This document shows, in pieces, positions 25,849 through 33,634 of a DNA stretch of 64,000 bases (its first letter is position 1; the number at the start of each line of letters is the position of its first letter). Location: positions 1 through 64,000 of the forward strand of contig CAYPJU010000010.1 of NCBI GenBank assembly GCA_964411125.1, read 5' to 3'. The DNA comes from JBFIHF01 sp964411125 (lineage in GTDB: Bacteria > Myxococcota_A > Bradymonadia > Bradymonadales > Bradymonadaceae). Position numbers and translations under genes: made by a program. The notes beneath the pieces were generated by a model, which saw nothing but the letters and a program-made list of their open reading frames with translations, was not told the origin of the DNA and did no database searches.

Positions 25849-27621
25849 TCACTTGCCCACGATGAGCTTTTGCCCCGGCTGAAGCGTGTTCGAGCGGCGA
25901 ACCGACTTGTTCCACTTCTTCAGATCGTCGACGGACACCTTGTTGCGCTGCGCGATGAGCCAGAGGCTCTCACCGCTCTTCACCCGGTGGTATTTGTAGC
26001 GCTGTTGCTTCTTCTTGTTCCGCTTCTTACGGACGATGCGTTTGTGCGCCGCGCTCCCCGGCTCGACCGCCTCGACCTCGGATCCGTCGAGCAGTGCGAC
26101 GTGTTCTGCCCCCTGCGCCTCGGGCAGGAAGACGCGCAAGGTCATGCTCGGTTGGAGCTTCGCGGTCGGATCGAGGTCGTTCCAGATGACGACGTCCGCG
26201 GGGTTCACCCCGAGCCCTCGAGCGACGATGTCGAGGGTGTCGCCTCGCTCCACTTCGTACCAGAACGCCTTCTTGCCCGGAATGACGAGCCTGGCGTTCG
26301 GGATGACGACACGCCTCTTCGAGCTCGACTTCGCCTTCCATCGCCCCATCGCCGACTTCGGCACCAGGATCTCGTCGCCGTACGAGACGCGCTCACGACG
26401 CTCGAAACCATTCGCGACCCGCAAGACGCGGGGGGACACTTCGTACTTCGCACCGACGTCGTACAACGACTCCCCGAACGCGACGGTGTGGCGGACGTGC
26501 TCGCCGGCCTCGTCGCGGACGTACCCGTCGAACTTCGCGACGAACTCGTCGAGCCGGTCTTTCGGAATCCGGATCGGGTAGTCGTCCTCGCCAGGGGGGG
26601 TCTGTTTGCGAACGAGCGCCGGGTTCAAGTAGCGGATGTCGTCGAAATCCACCTTGCAGGCTTTCGCGACGACGGACAGTCGGGTGCCTCCCGGTACGTG
26701 GACCGTCGTATAGCTCTCGGCGTCGACCGGAGCGACGTGATCGAGGCCGAAGACGTCGGCATTCTTCGAGACGAGGCCCGCGGCGATGATCTTCGGCACA
26801 TAGCGACGGGTCTCGTCGTACATCCCTCGATTGCGCTGGATCCGCCAGTAGTTGTTGGAGTTGTGGCGCCCGACCTCGTTCTTCATCAGGCCGGGCCCCC
26901 CGTTGTAAGCGGCGAGGGCGAGCGGCCAGCTCCCGAAGTAGCCCCGCAGCCACTTGAGGTAACCTGCCGCGGCTCGCGTGGATTTCACCGGGTCGCGACG
27001 TTCGTCGACCCACCGATCGATGCGCAGCCCCATCTCGCGCCCCGTCTTCGGGATGAACTGCCAGATGCCGGCTGCCGCCTTGGGCGACGTGGCTCGGGGG
27101 CTGAATCCGCTCTCGATCATCGCGACGTAGATGAGATCCTGCGGGAGCCCCTCCTCTTCGAGCACCTGCTGAATCAACGGCTGGTAGCGGCCCATCCGGG
27201 CCAGCCACCGAGCGAGGATCGGCTTTCCGCGACCGTCGAAGAAATCGAGGTAGGCGCGAACGCTCGGCTCGTCGTGAACCGTCAGCCCGAACATCTGCGT
27301 CCGTTCGAACCTCTCTCGGACCTCGGGCACCGAAAGTAGCTCGGCGCCTCGCGGAACCGACGCGCCCGACGCGAGCGCCGGCACCTTTCCGGCGTCCCGC
27401 TGGACGCGGGCGAGTACACCGACGCCCGACGCGAGCAGGTCGGGGTCGAAACTTCCCACCGACCCGAGCACGGTCGGTCCGAACGACTCCGCCTCCAGAG
27501 TCCGAAACGCCTCGGCCTCGCGCGCTTCTGCTTCTTCGGCCGCTTCGTCGGCAAAGGTTGTCGCTGGGGGTGCGATCGAACAGATCGCCGCAAATACGAA
27601 CGCGAAAGAACTTCGCTTCAT
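25849..27621 (-). CDS. mltD: MltD-like membrane-bound lytic murein transglycosylase with LysM repeats
   Basis: A 590-aa exported enzyme that cleaves peptidoglycan glycan strands with anhydro-sugar formation. The signal peptide ends near 'TTFADEA'. The SLT domain spans about 145-300 with catalytic Glu170 in 'YVAMIESGFSP', then 'AAAGIWQFIPKTGREMGL' and 'AAYNGGPG'. LysM-type modules follow near residues 375-420, 450-495 and 540-590 (for example 'VKSGESLWLIAQRNKVSVDD'), for glycan binding. ATG 27621 has AAGGAG 6 nt upstream. It lies downstream of the AgmX-like gene on the same strand with 127 nt between. Confidence 0.92.
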   Translation of the reverse strand: MKRSSFAFVFAAICSIAPPATTFADEAAEEAEAREAEAFRTLEAESFGPTVLGSVGSFDPDLLASGVGVLARVQRDAGKVPALASGASVPRGAELLSVPEVRERFERTQMFGLTVHDEPSVRAYLDFFDGRGKPILARWLARMGRYQPLIQQVLEEEGLPQDLIYVAMIESGFSPRATSPKAAAGIWQFIPKTGREMGLRIDRWVDERRDPVKSTRAAAGYLKWLRGYFGSWPLALAAYNGGPGLMKNEVGRHNSNNYWRIQRNRGMYDETRRYVPKIIAAGLVSKNADVFGLDHVAPVDAESYTTVHVPGGTRLSVVAKACKVDFDDIRYLNPALVRKQTPPGEDDYPIRIPKDRLDEFVAKFDGYVRDEAGEHVRHTVAFGESLYDVGAKYEVSPRVLRVANGFERRERVSYGDEILVPKSAMGRWKAKSSSKRRVVIPNARLVIPGKKAFWYEVERGDTLDIVARGLGVNPADVVIWNDLDPTAKLQPSMTLRVFLPEAQGAEHVALLDGSEVEAVEPGSAAHKRIVRKKRNKKKQQRYKYHRVKSGESLWLIAQRNKVSVDDLKKWNKSVRRSNTLQPGQKLIVGK

Positions 27622-27748
27622 CGTCACTCCTTGACTGCAATTGCGCCCTTCCATGGACGCTGAGCTGCGTGGGCAAATGCCTGCTTTAAGGATTAACGGA
27701 ACCGAAGATCGCCCGCAACAGGCTTTTGCGCCGACCGCCGGACGGCGC

Positions 27749-28720
27749 TCAGAGGTTCGGGTTTTCTTCGAGCTTGAAGAAGACGGCGGTCTTGAACTGA
27801 TCGTCCGGCTGCAGCAGCGTCTGACGCGCCGTCCATGCGGTCACCCGCTTCACCGCGCACGCAGTGGTCTCGTCGTCGTGAAGTGAATCGACGAGAACGC
27901 GCGGGCCGTCGACCGCGGCGGGCCCAAACTGCAGCACGAGCGCCCCCTGTAGCCGGGCGTTGCGCTTCAGCCCTCCCACGTAACATCCGTAGAGGGTGGC
28001 GCGGAGCGAAGCTCGCACAGAGTCGGCGAGCTCTTCGTCGATCGTGCCAACCCCCGACTTCATGGGAGAGAGCGTCGAGATGGTGACGACCGGGACGACC
28101 GAGTCGAGATACCCCTGAATGCGATGCTCCCTCATCAACGCCACCTCGCGACCGAGGCTCGTCCGAAAGGTCGCGAGCGCATCCCCCGCTTCGTCGACGA
28201 GGGCGGCTTCGAGGACGTCCCCGTCCAGCACGTTGCGGGCATCCTCGTGGCGACAGAGGGGGCGTTCGTGGTCCGACCAGGCGACGGGGAGAAACGTGAG
28301 TCGAAGCCGGGCGAGCCCCGCCTCGTAGCGGGCGTGCAGCTTGATACCCTTCTCCTCGGGGACCGCAAAGTCGGCAGTCCCGAGGTCGAACTTCACTGCG
28401 TATCCGTTGGCGAAGCGGGCCGGCCTGGCGAGACTCACCGAGAAGGTTCCGGTGATGCGATCGTAGCCGACCGCGGGGGCGCCCGCCTGGTCCAGCGTCA
28501 CGACCACGGGACGCTGCGCCCGATGGCGGCGCTCGTTCTGGTAGGCCTCCAGCTTGCCGGCGTCCGCAGTTTCCGCACTCGCGCCATCGTGGGGCTCGCT
28601 GAACCGACAGAACTCCGCCGCCTGCCGCTCACTCCCGAGCGCTTGCACCCACTGTGCATACGCGTCGGAGACGCTCAAGAGCGTCGAGAGGCAGGCAAAG
28701 GTGGCGGCGATGCGGCTCAA
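27749..28720 (-). CDS. exported protein with AgmX/PglI-like C-terminal segment
   Basis: A 323-aa protein with an N-terminal signal peptide ('LSTLLSVSDAYAQ'). The middle is unrecognised. Near residues 240-270 'LRATLYGCYVGGLKRNARLQ' followed by 'GALVLQFGPAAVDGPRV' resembles the conserved Cys-Tyr segment of the AgmX/PglI C-terminal domain found in myxobacterial motility and envelope proteins. The start is a TTG preceded by GGAG about 9 nt upstream; no ATG precedes the signal. The role is unknown. Confidence 0.6.
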   Translation of the reverse strand: MSRIAATFACLSTLLSVSDAYAQWVQALGSERQAAEFCRFSEPHDGASAETADAGKLEAYQNERRHRAQRPVVVTLDQAGAPAVGYDRITGTFSVSLARPARFANGYAVKFDLGTADFAVPEEKGIKLHARYEAGLARLRLTFLPVAWSDHERPLCRHEDARNVLDGDVLEAALVDEAGDALATFRTSLGREVALMREHRIQGYLDSVVPVVTISTLSPMKSGVGTIDEELADSVRASLRATLYGCYVGGLKRNARLQGALVLQFGPAAVDGPRVLVDSLHDDETTACAVKRVTAWTARQTLLQPDDQFKTAVFFKLEENPNL

Positions 28721-28798
28721 GGAGTTTGGCTCCGTACGCGAGGGCTTCGTGAGGCGTCCGCGCTTCCAACAGCGCTGTAGGGCAGCTACATTCCCGTG

Positions 28799-29227
28799 AT
28801 GCGCCTATCGACCATATATCGCCCGCCCCGCTTCGCGCCAGTTTATGCAATGATGCTCGGCATGTGCGCCGCCTGCGCGACCTCTCCACAACCCCGAACG
28901 CCGGTGCCAGACCGAGGATGGGACGACCCCGAGGGCGCTACGGCAGCCCTGATGGCGGCATGGAACGACGCGGACCTCGATGGGATGGTCGCGACGTTCT
29001 CTCCCGATCGACGAGCGATGGTCCGCGCGCACCTGCAGGCCGAGCCCGCCCACGAAGCCTTCCGCGTCGAGGGTGTGAACGTCACGACACAATGCCACCC
29101 GCGCGGCTCGCACTGGAAGACCGCCGTCGTCAGGCTCGAGCCTCGCACGGGCGCAGCCGCGGCAACCATGGAAGAGATCGTGTGGCTACGGCTGCGGGAC
29201 GGAGGCTGGTACCTCTATGCCCTCTGA
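28799..29227 (+). CDS. small putative lipoprotein, SnoaL/NTF2-like in appearance
   Basis: A 142-aa protein. The N-terminus carries a short hydrophobic signal ending in a Cys pair (Cys23 and Cys26), so it is probably a lipoprotein although neither site is a perfect lipobox. The mature part begins 'WDDPEGATAALMAAWNDADL' and ends 'WLRLRDGGWYLYAL', a pattern seen in NTF2-like scaffolds; the catalytic identity is unknown. ATG 28799 is preceded by an in-frame GTG. It converges on the mlaD-like gene with 16 nt between stops. Confidence 0.6.
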   Translation: MRLSTIYRPPRFAPVYAMMLGMCAACATSPQPRTPVPDRGWDDPEGATAALMAAWNDADLDGMVATFSPDRRAMVRAHLQAEPAHEAFRVEGVNVTTQCHPRGSHWKTAVVRLEPRTGAAAATMEEIVWLRLRDGGWYLYAL

Positions 29228-29243
29228 GTACGCCGGCGAAGCT

Positions 29244-30818
29244 TCACGGCGACGACGGTAGCCCGGTCGTCGTCAGGATCGCCTTGAGGTCCTCGTCGTC
29301 GAACCGGATGCCCAGCCCGATGAAGTACTCGCGACGCCTCGGGTTCATCACGTCGTCGATACCGCCGACCACGTACGCCGCTTTGAAGAAGTTCCAGGTC
29401 GCGAACGAACGGATGCGCGGGTTCACGTCCACGCCGAAGTCGAAGACGTCGGCCGTCAGCTCGAGGTTCCTGTTGTCGAGGAGGATGAAGTTGGCCCCGA
29501 CGCCGCCTGAACTCTCGATGAATCCGAACCGTCCGGTGATCGCGAGCCATGGCGCGGCGAAGAACGTCCGCGCGAACTGGGCGCTGAACTTGAAGGCATC
29601 GGTCGTCTCGGTCACGACCGTGGTCGACAGCGGGTCTTCCCCCGCGGCCGTCTTCTCCTCCACCCGCTCGGTCACCTCGGTGTACCCGCGGTAGTCGTCG
29701 ATCAGCTCGATCAGGTAGTACTTCTCCTCGGAGGGCTGCAGCCGCAACCCGAGGATGTTCTTCAACTGCTCGTTCTTGAGGTGATACTCGCTGCGCAGGT
29801 CGATGATCGTCCGCAACCGCGAAACTCTCCCGACGATTTCGCCGACGTCTTCCAGAATCTGTTCGGTGTTCTGCGCGATCGCCGGGTTGTTCACGAGCTC
29901 GCCGAGCGTCCCCTGCCCTTCGTTCACCTTGTCGGTGATGTCCTGGATGTTCTGCAGGCTGTAGTTGAGCGAATCGAGCGTCGATTGAAGCGACGCCAGT
30001 GTCCCCTTCAGCGTGCCGAGTCCCGACTGCAGATCCGACGACGACTGCCCGATGATGTAGCGGACCTCCTGAGCGATCGCCTCGGTGTCTCGCAAGATCG
30101 CCTGGATCGACTCCGAGCCCGTGTCCGTGAGCTCGCGCGCATCGGTCGAGATCTGCTCCACGTTCTCGACGATCGTGTCGAGCTTGGTCGAGTTCTTGCC
30201 GACGAACCGGTTGAGCGTGTCGAGGATCTGGTTGAGGTCGTCGAGCAGCTTCTGAATGTTCTTCTGCCCCTCCGGCCCCCCGAAGACGGCGGCCATCGAC
30301 GAGGTGACCTCTTCGACGTTCTTCGCGATGTCGCTCATCTGCTCCATGAGCTCGTCGACACTGACCGCCTCGATGACGTTTTTGATCTCGTCGCCGTCCT
30401 CGAGGACCTGCCCCGAGGTCCCCGGCGTCACCTCGACGAAATAGTCGCCGATGAAGCTCGCAGACTTCTTCGCGGCGGTCGCGCCGTTCTTCCAGTAGAC
30501 CCCGCTGTCACGCTCCGTCCGAACTCCCTGGTACAGCTTGAGGTCGGAGCGAACGGTGATGGTGACCTTGGCGGTCCCGTCGGGCTGCAGGGCGATCTTC
30601 GTCACTCGACCGACAGGGATACCCGACATCTGAACGCGGGACTGCACGGCGAGCCCGGTAACGTCGCTGAAAACCGCCCAGTGCTGGTTGTAGCCGTCGG
30701 CGTCGTCGCCCGATCCCTCGCGAAGCGTGGTGACCATGAAGATCGCCGCCGCGGCTCCCACGATGACGAGGAGCCCGACCCAGAACGGGGCCTTCAAGTT
30801 CTTGAGGAGGTCACTCAA
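29244..30818 (-). CDS. mlaD: MCE/MlaD-family lipid transport protein with an unusual C-terminal domain
   Basis: A 524-aa protein. A transmembrane helix (about 13-31) is followed by one MCE domain (about 45-130, 'VFSDVTGLAVQSRVQMSGIPVG' in part, 'GDYFVEVTPG'). Next comes a long alpha-helical region of about 220 residues, rich in Asn/Gln/Asp, as in needle-like MCE proteins. The last 150 residues are beta-rich and alternate aromatic and polar residues ('FSAQFARTFFAAPWLAITGR', 'YFIGLGIRF'), resembling an outer-membrane barrel or barrel-docking domain. The start is a TTG 6 nt after the mlaE stop. It should bind phospholipids in the periplasm and pair with MlaE. Confidence 0.85.
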   Translation of the reverse strand: MSDLLKNLKAPFWVGLLVIVGAAAAIFMVTTLREGSGDDADGYNQHWAVFSDVTGLAVQSRVQMSGIPVGRVTKIALQPDGTAKVTITVRSDLKLYQGVRTERDSGVYWKNGATAAKKSASFIGDYFVEVTPGTSGQVLEDGDEIKNVIEAVSVDELMEQMSDIAKNVEEVTSSMAAVFGGPEGQKNIQKLLDDLNQILDTLNRFVGKNSTKLDTIVENVEQISTDARELTDTGSESIQAILRDTEAIAQEVRYIIGQSSSDLQSGLGTLKGTLASLQSTLDSLNYSLQNIQDITDKVNEGQGTLGELVNNPAIAQNTEQILEDVGEIVGRVSRLRTIIDLRSEYHLKNEQLKNILGLRLQPSEEKYYLIELIDDYRGYTEVTERVEEKTAAGEDPLSTTVVTETTDAFKFSAQFARTFFAAPWLAITGRFGFIESSGGVGANFILLDNRNLELTADVFDFGVDVNPRIRSFATWNFFKAAYVVGGIDDVMNPRRREYFIGLGIRFDDEDLKAILTTTGLPSSP

Positions 30819-30824
30819 GCCGGG

Positions 30825-31637
30825 TCACCAGAGAAAAATCGTCAGCCAATAGTCGATGAAGAGAATCGCGATGCTGCAGGTCACAACCGATGAAGTCGTC
30901 GCTTCGCCGACACCCTTGGCGCCACCGGAGGCATAGAAGCCCTTGTAGCAAGCGACGATCGCGATGGCCAGACCGAAGGCCGCGCCCTTCAGGGCGCTCA
31001 TCGCGAGGTCGTAGGTGTCGACGAAATCCTTCACGTACGCCACGAACATGCCGGGATCGATATCCATCATTTCGACGGACAACATGTAAGCCGCAAGAAT
31101 TCCGACGAAATTGAAGAGCGTCACCAACAGCGGCATCATCAGGAATCCCGCCGCGACCCGAGGGGCGACCAGGTACTGGACCGGGTTGACCGCCATCACC
31201 GCCATCGCGTCGATCTGTTCGGTCACCCGCATCGTCCCGATCTCGGTCGTCATCGCGCTTCCGGTTCGCCCCGCAACCATCAGGCCGGTGAGGACAGGCC
31301 CGAGCTCTCGCGTCAGCGAAATCGCGACCGTACCGCCGACCAGCGTCTCGGCGTTGAACAGCGCGAACCCGATGATCGACTGGTACGCCATCACCAGCCC
31401 GGTGAAGACGCCGGTGAACAGGACGATGAAGAGGCTGCCGATCCCGAAGGACTGAAGCGCGTCGAAGAAGATCGAGACCCGGTAAGGGGGACGGACGAGC
31501 CACACCAGCGTCTGCACCGTCAACATCGCCATCTGCCCGATCTCCTCGACCAGGTTGATGACGCCGTTTCCGACCATCTCGAAGGGTGATTTGAGCGTCG
31601 CGGCCATGACTCCCTGCAACCAGTGCGCGCCCACCAT
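30825..31637 (-). CDS. mlaE: MlaE-family ABC transporter permease
   Basis: A 270-aa inner-membrane permease of the phospholipid-transporting MCE system. It has the signature 'LTRELGPVLTGLMVAGRTGSAMTTEIGTMRVTEQ' in pieces, followed by 'AMAVNPVQYLVAPRVAAGF' and five to six hydrophobic helices. The ATPase MlaF is not adjacent in this window. The ATG at 31637 lacks a ribosome-binding site; an internal ATG at 31607 preceded by GGGAG is a possible alternative. It is followed after 6 nt by mlaD. Confidence 0.92.
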   Translation of the reverse strand: MVGAHWLQGVMAATLKSPFEMVGNGVINLVEEIGQMAMLTVQTLVWLVRPPYRVSIFFDALQSFGIGSLFIVLFTGVFTGLVMAYQSIIGFALFNAETLVGGTVAISLTRELGPVLTGLMVAGRTGSAMTTEIGTMRVTEQIDAMAVMAVNPVQYLVAPRVAAGFLMMPLLVTLFNFVGILAAYMLSVEMMDIDPGMFVAYVKDFVDTYDLAMSALKGAAFGLAIAIVACYKGFYASGGAKGVGEATTSSVVTCSIAILFIDYWLTIFLW

Positions 31638-31709
31638 AACGGTAGGCGGCTCGGAACGGTAATTCCCCGCCGTCGGTTGCCGACGAGGATCGACACGCGC
31701 GGCGGGAAG

Positions 31710-33104
31710 TCAGTCGCGAAGGTCGTGCTTCTTCAGCAGCTCGCGGAGGTGGTATCGCGTCAACCCCGCATGCTTGGAGGCCTGGGAGATATTGCCGTCG
31801 AACTCCTCCATCAGCCGCTCGAGGTAGTCGTACTCGAACTTGTCGAGGATCTTCTGCTTGGCCTCTTTGTAGCCAATCGTCAGATCGACGTCGATGCGGG
31901 TGCGGTCGGGGTCGTCCGCGAAAGCCACGGACTGCACCACGGCGGAGGCCGGCGACGTCAGCGACCCGCTCAGGTGGAGATCGCTGCGATCGATCTTGTT
32001 GTCGCTACAGAGATTGACCGCACGCTCGACGACGTTCCGAAGCTCGCGGACGTTACCCGGCCATCCATGCGTCATCAGCATGTCCATCGCGTCGGCCGTC
32101 AGTCGCGGTTTCGTCATGTCCGGCCGCTTCTCCAGCACGTCGTCCACGAAGGTGTCGACGAGCAGCGGGATGTCGTCGCGGCGCGCCGCGAGGGGGGGCA
32201 GATGGATCGTGATGACCGAGAGCCGGAAGTACAGGTCCTCGCGGAACGTCCCTTCGTTCACCATCTCCCGGATGTCGCGGTTCGTCGCAGCGATCACCCG
32301 CACGTCGGAGCGGATCGTCTGCGTCCCACCGACCCGCTTGAACTCTCGGTTCTCGAGCACTCGGAGCAGCTTCGGCTGGAGCGAGATGTCGAGCTCGCCG
32401 ATCTCGTCCATGAAGAGCGTGCCACCGTTCGCCTGCTCGAACGCTCCTTTGTGCTGGCTCACGGCACCCGTGAAGGCACCCTTCTCGTGACCGAAGACGT
32501 ACGACTCCATCAGGTCTTTCGGGATCGACGAGCAGTCGAGCACCACGTACGGCTTCTTGCTACGGCGGGACGCGTCGTGAATAGCGCGCGCGATCCGCTC
32601 CTTGCCGGTCCCCGTGTCCCCCTCGATGAGCGAGGTCAGCTCGGAAGGCGCGACCTTCTCCAGGGTCGCGAAGACTTCGCGCATCGCGACCGACCGGCCG
32701 ATGACACCTTGAAAATGTTCGTCGGGGGAGAGCGGTATCTCCACCACTTCCTTGGACGGCACGAGCTTGAAGGTGGAATTGCCCGCCCGAAACGTCGCGT
32801 TCGCGGAGAGGTAGACTTCCTTGATGCGGCATCCGCCCAAAACCGTCCCGTTCGTGGAGCCGACGTCGCGCAGCAGGAAACCGTCCTCCTCGGCGCGTAT
32901 CTCGAAGTGCGTCCCGCTCACCGAATTGTCGCTCAGCGGAATGTCGTTGACCGACGATCGGCCCACGTAGGTCTTCGTCTTGGAAACCTCGAAGTCCTTC
33001 CCCTTGTCCGGCCCCTCCACGACTACGAGCTTCGCCTTGCGCAGCTCTCTGGTCTTCGCCTTGTCGTCGACGAAGACCGTGCGGATACCCATCTCTTCTG
33101 CCAT
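31710..33104 (-). CDS. FHA-domain sigma54-dependent transcriptional activator
   Basis: A 464-aa bacterial enhancer-binding protein. An N-terminal FHA domain (about 25-115; GRS, SVSGTH, GSTNGT) would bind phosphothreonine, so it is likely controlled by a Ser/Thr kinase. The AAA+ domain has Walker A 'EGDTGTGKE', the sigma54-contacting KGAFTGAV loop and 'GGTLFMDEIGEL'. A Fis-type helix-turn-helix closes the protein ('GNISQASKHAGLTRYHLREL'). It is transcribed divergently from the synthase operon across a 530-bp region, so control of that operon is plausible but unproven. Confidence 0.93.
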   Translation of the reverse strand: MAEEMGIRTVFVDDKAKTRELRKAKLVVVEGPDKGKDFEVSKTKTYVGRSSVNDIPLSDNSVSGTHFEIRAEEDGFLLRDVGSTNGTVLGGCRIKEVYLSANATFRAGNSTFKLVPSKEVVEIPLSPDEHFQGVIGRSVAMREVFATLEKVAPSELTSLIEGDTGTGKERIARAIHDASRRSKKPYVVLDCSSIPKDLMESYVFGHEKGAFTGAVSQHKGAFEQANGGTLFMDEIGELDISLQPKLLRVLENREFKRVGGTQTIRSDVRVIAATNRDIREMVNEGTFREDLYFRLSVITIHLPPLAARRDDIPLLVDTFVDDVLEKRPDMTKPRLTADAMDMLMTHGWPGNVRELRNVVERAVNLCSDNKIDRSDLHLSGSLTSPASAVVQSVAFADDPDRTRIDVDLTIGYKEAKQKILDKFEYDYLERLMEEFDGNISQASKHAGLTRYHLRELLKKHDLRD

Positions 33105-33634
33105 GAGCCGTCTACTCTTCTAGAGTGCTTGTTGAATCGGCCGGGACGATACCCCCTCCGTTCCGACGTGGCAACTCGAGTTGCGTGAGGCATGAGACTC
33201 GAGGCTCGAGCCTCGAGCCTCACGGAAGACTGACTGATAATTCAGTCACAAATGAGTGACAATTCAGTCAGTCAAACCCCGACTGAATGGTCGCTTTTTT
33301 ATCCCTCAGATCCTTGCTTTGGCCGATCACGACTGCTAGAACGACTTACGTGAGTGAACACTCACCAACTAAGCCCGAGGGCGCCGACGTTGGCATTTCA
33401 TCGAGGGTTGAAGCGATGACCTTGCCGACCGATCGCCGAAAATCGGGTAAGTTCGAGCCAGGGACTGCGACCGTGGAAGTAAATGTAGGTCCGTGTAGGA
33501 CCGAAAACTTTTTGATGGTTTACATTGTATCCTACCCCACGCTCGCCAACCCCCACCTCATGACTGACTCTTCATTCATTTTCTGAACGAAGTTTCGACG
33601 AGCAACGCTCTCATCGAGAGCGACGGAGCGACGA
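33105..33634. promoter_or_regulatory. 530-bp divergent regulatory region dense in dyad symmetries
   Basis: No gene is credible here and the composition is more AT-rich than its surroundings. From left to right it holds: a perfect palindrome GCAACTCGAGTTGC (33171-33184); outer arms CGTGAGGC/GCCTCACG (33184-33224) enclosing a perfect 20-bp palindrome at 33198-33217; arms TGACTGA/TCAGTCA with a TAAT centre (33231-33248); a direct repeat AATTCAGTCA at 33239 and 33261; an inverted copy GACTGAAT at 33281; a further TGACTGA at 33561; and a dyad CGCTCTC-ATC-GAGAGCG (33606-33622) just before the synthase ribosome-binding site GGAG. No confident -35/-10 or -24/-12 promoter was found. Confidence 0.65.
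33350..33365. promoter_or_regulatory. TetR-type operator candidate
   Basis: GTGAGTG-AA-CACTCAC has perfect 7-bp arms around a 2-bp centre, the size and form typical of TetR-family operators. It lies 270 bp upstream of the synthase start. No TetR gene is in the window. Confidence 0.5.

Noticed and set aside
33169..33184. TGGCAACTCGAGTTGC as a sigma54 promoter
   Set aside because: The GG-to-GC spacing is 11 instead of 10, and the sequence is a perfect palindrome, which explains it better.
33287..33586. 99-aa open frame in the divergent regulatory region
   Set aside because: It lacks a ribosome-binding site, has a composition unlike the neighbouring genes, and covers the palindrome cluster.
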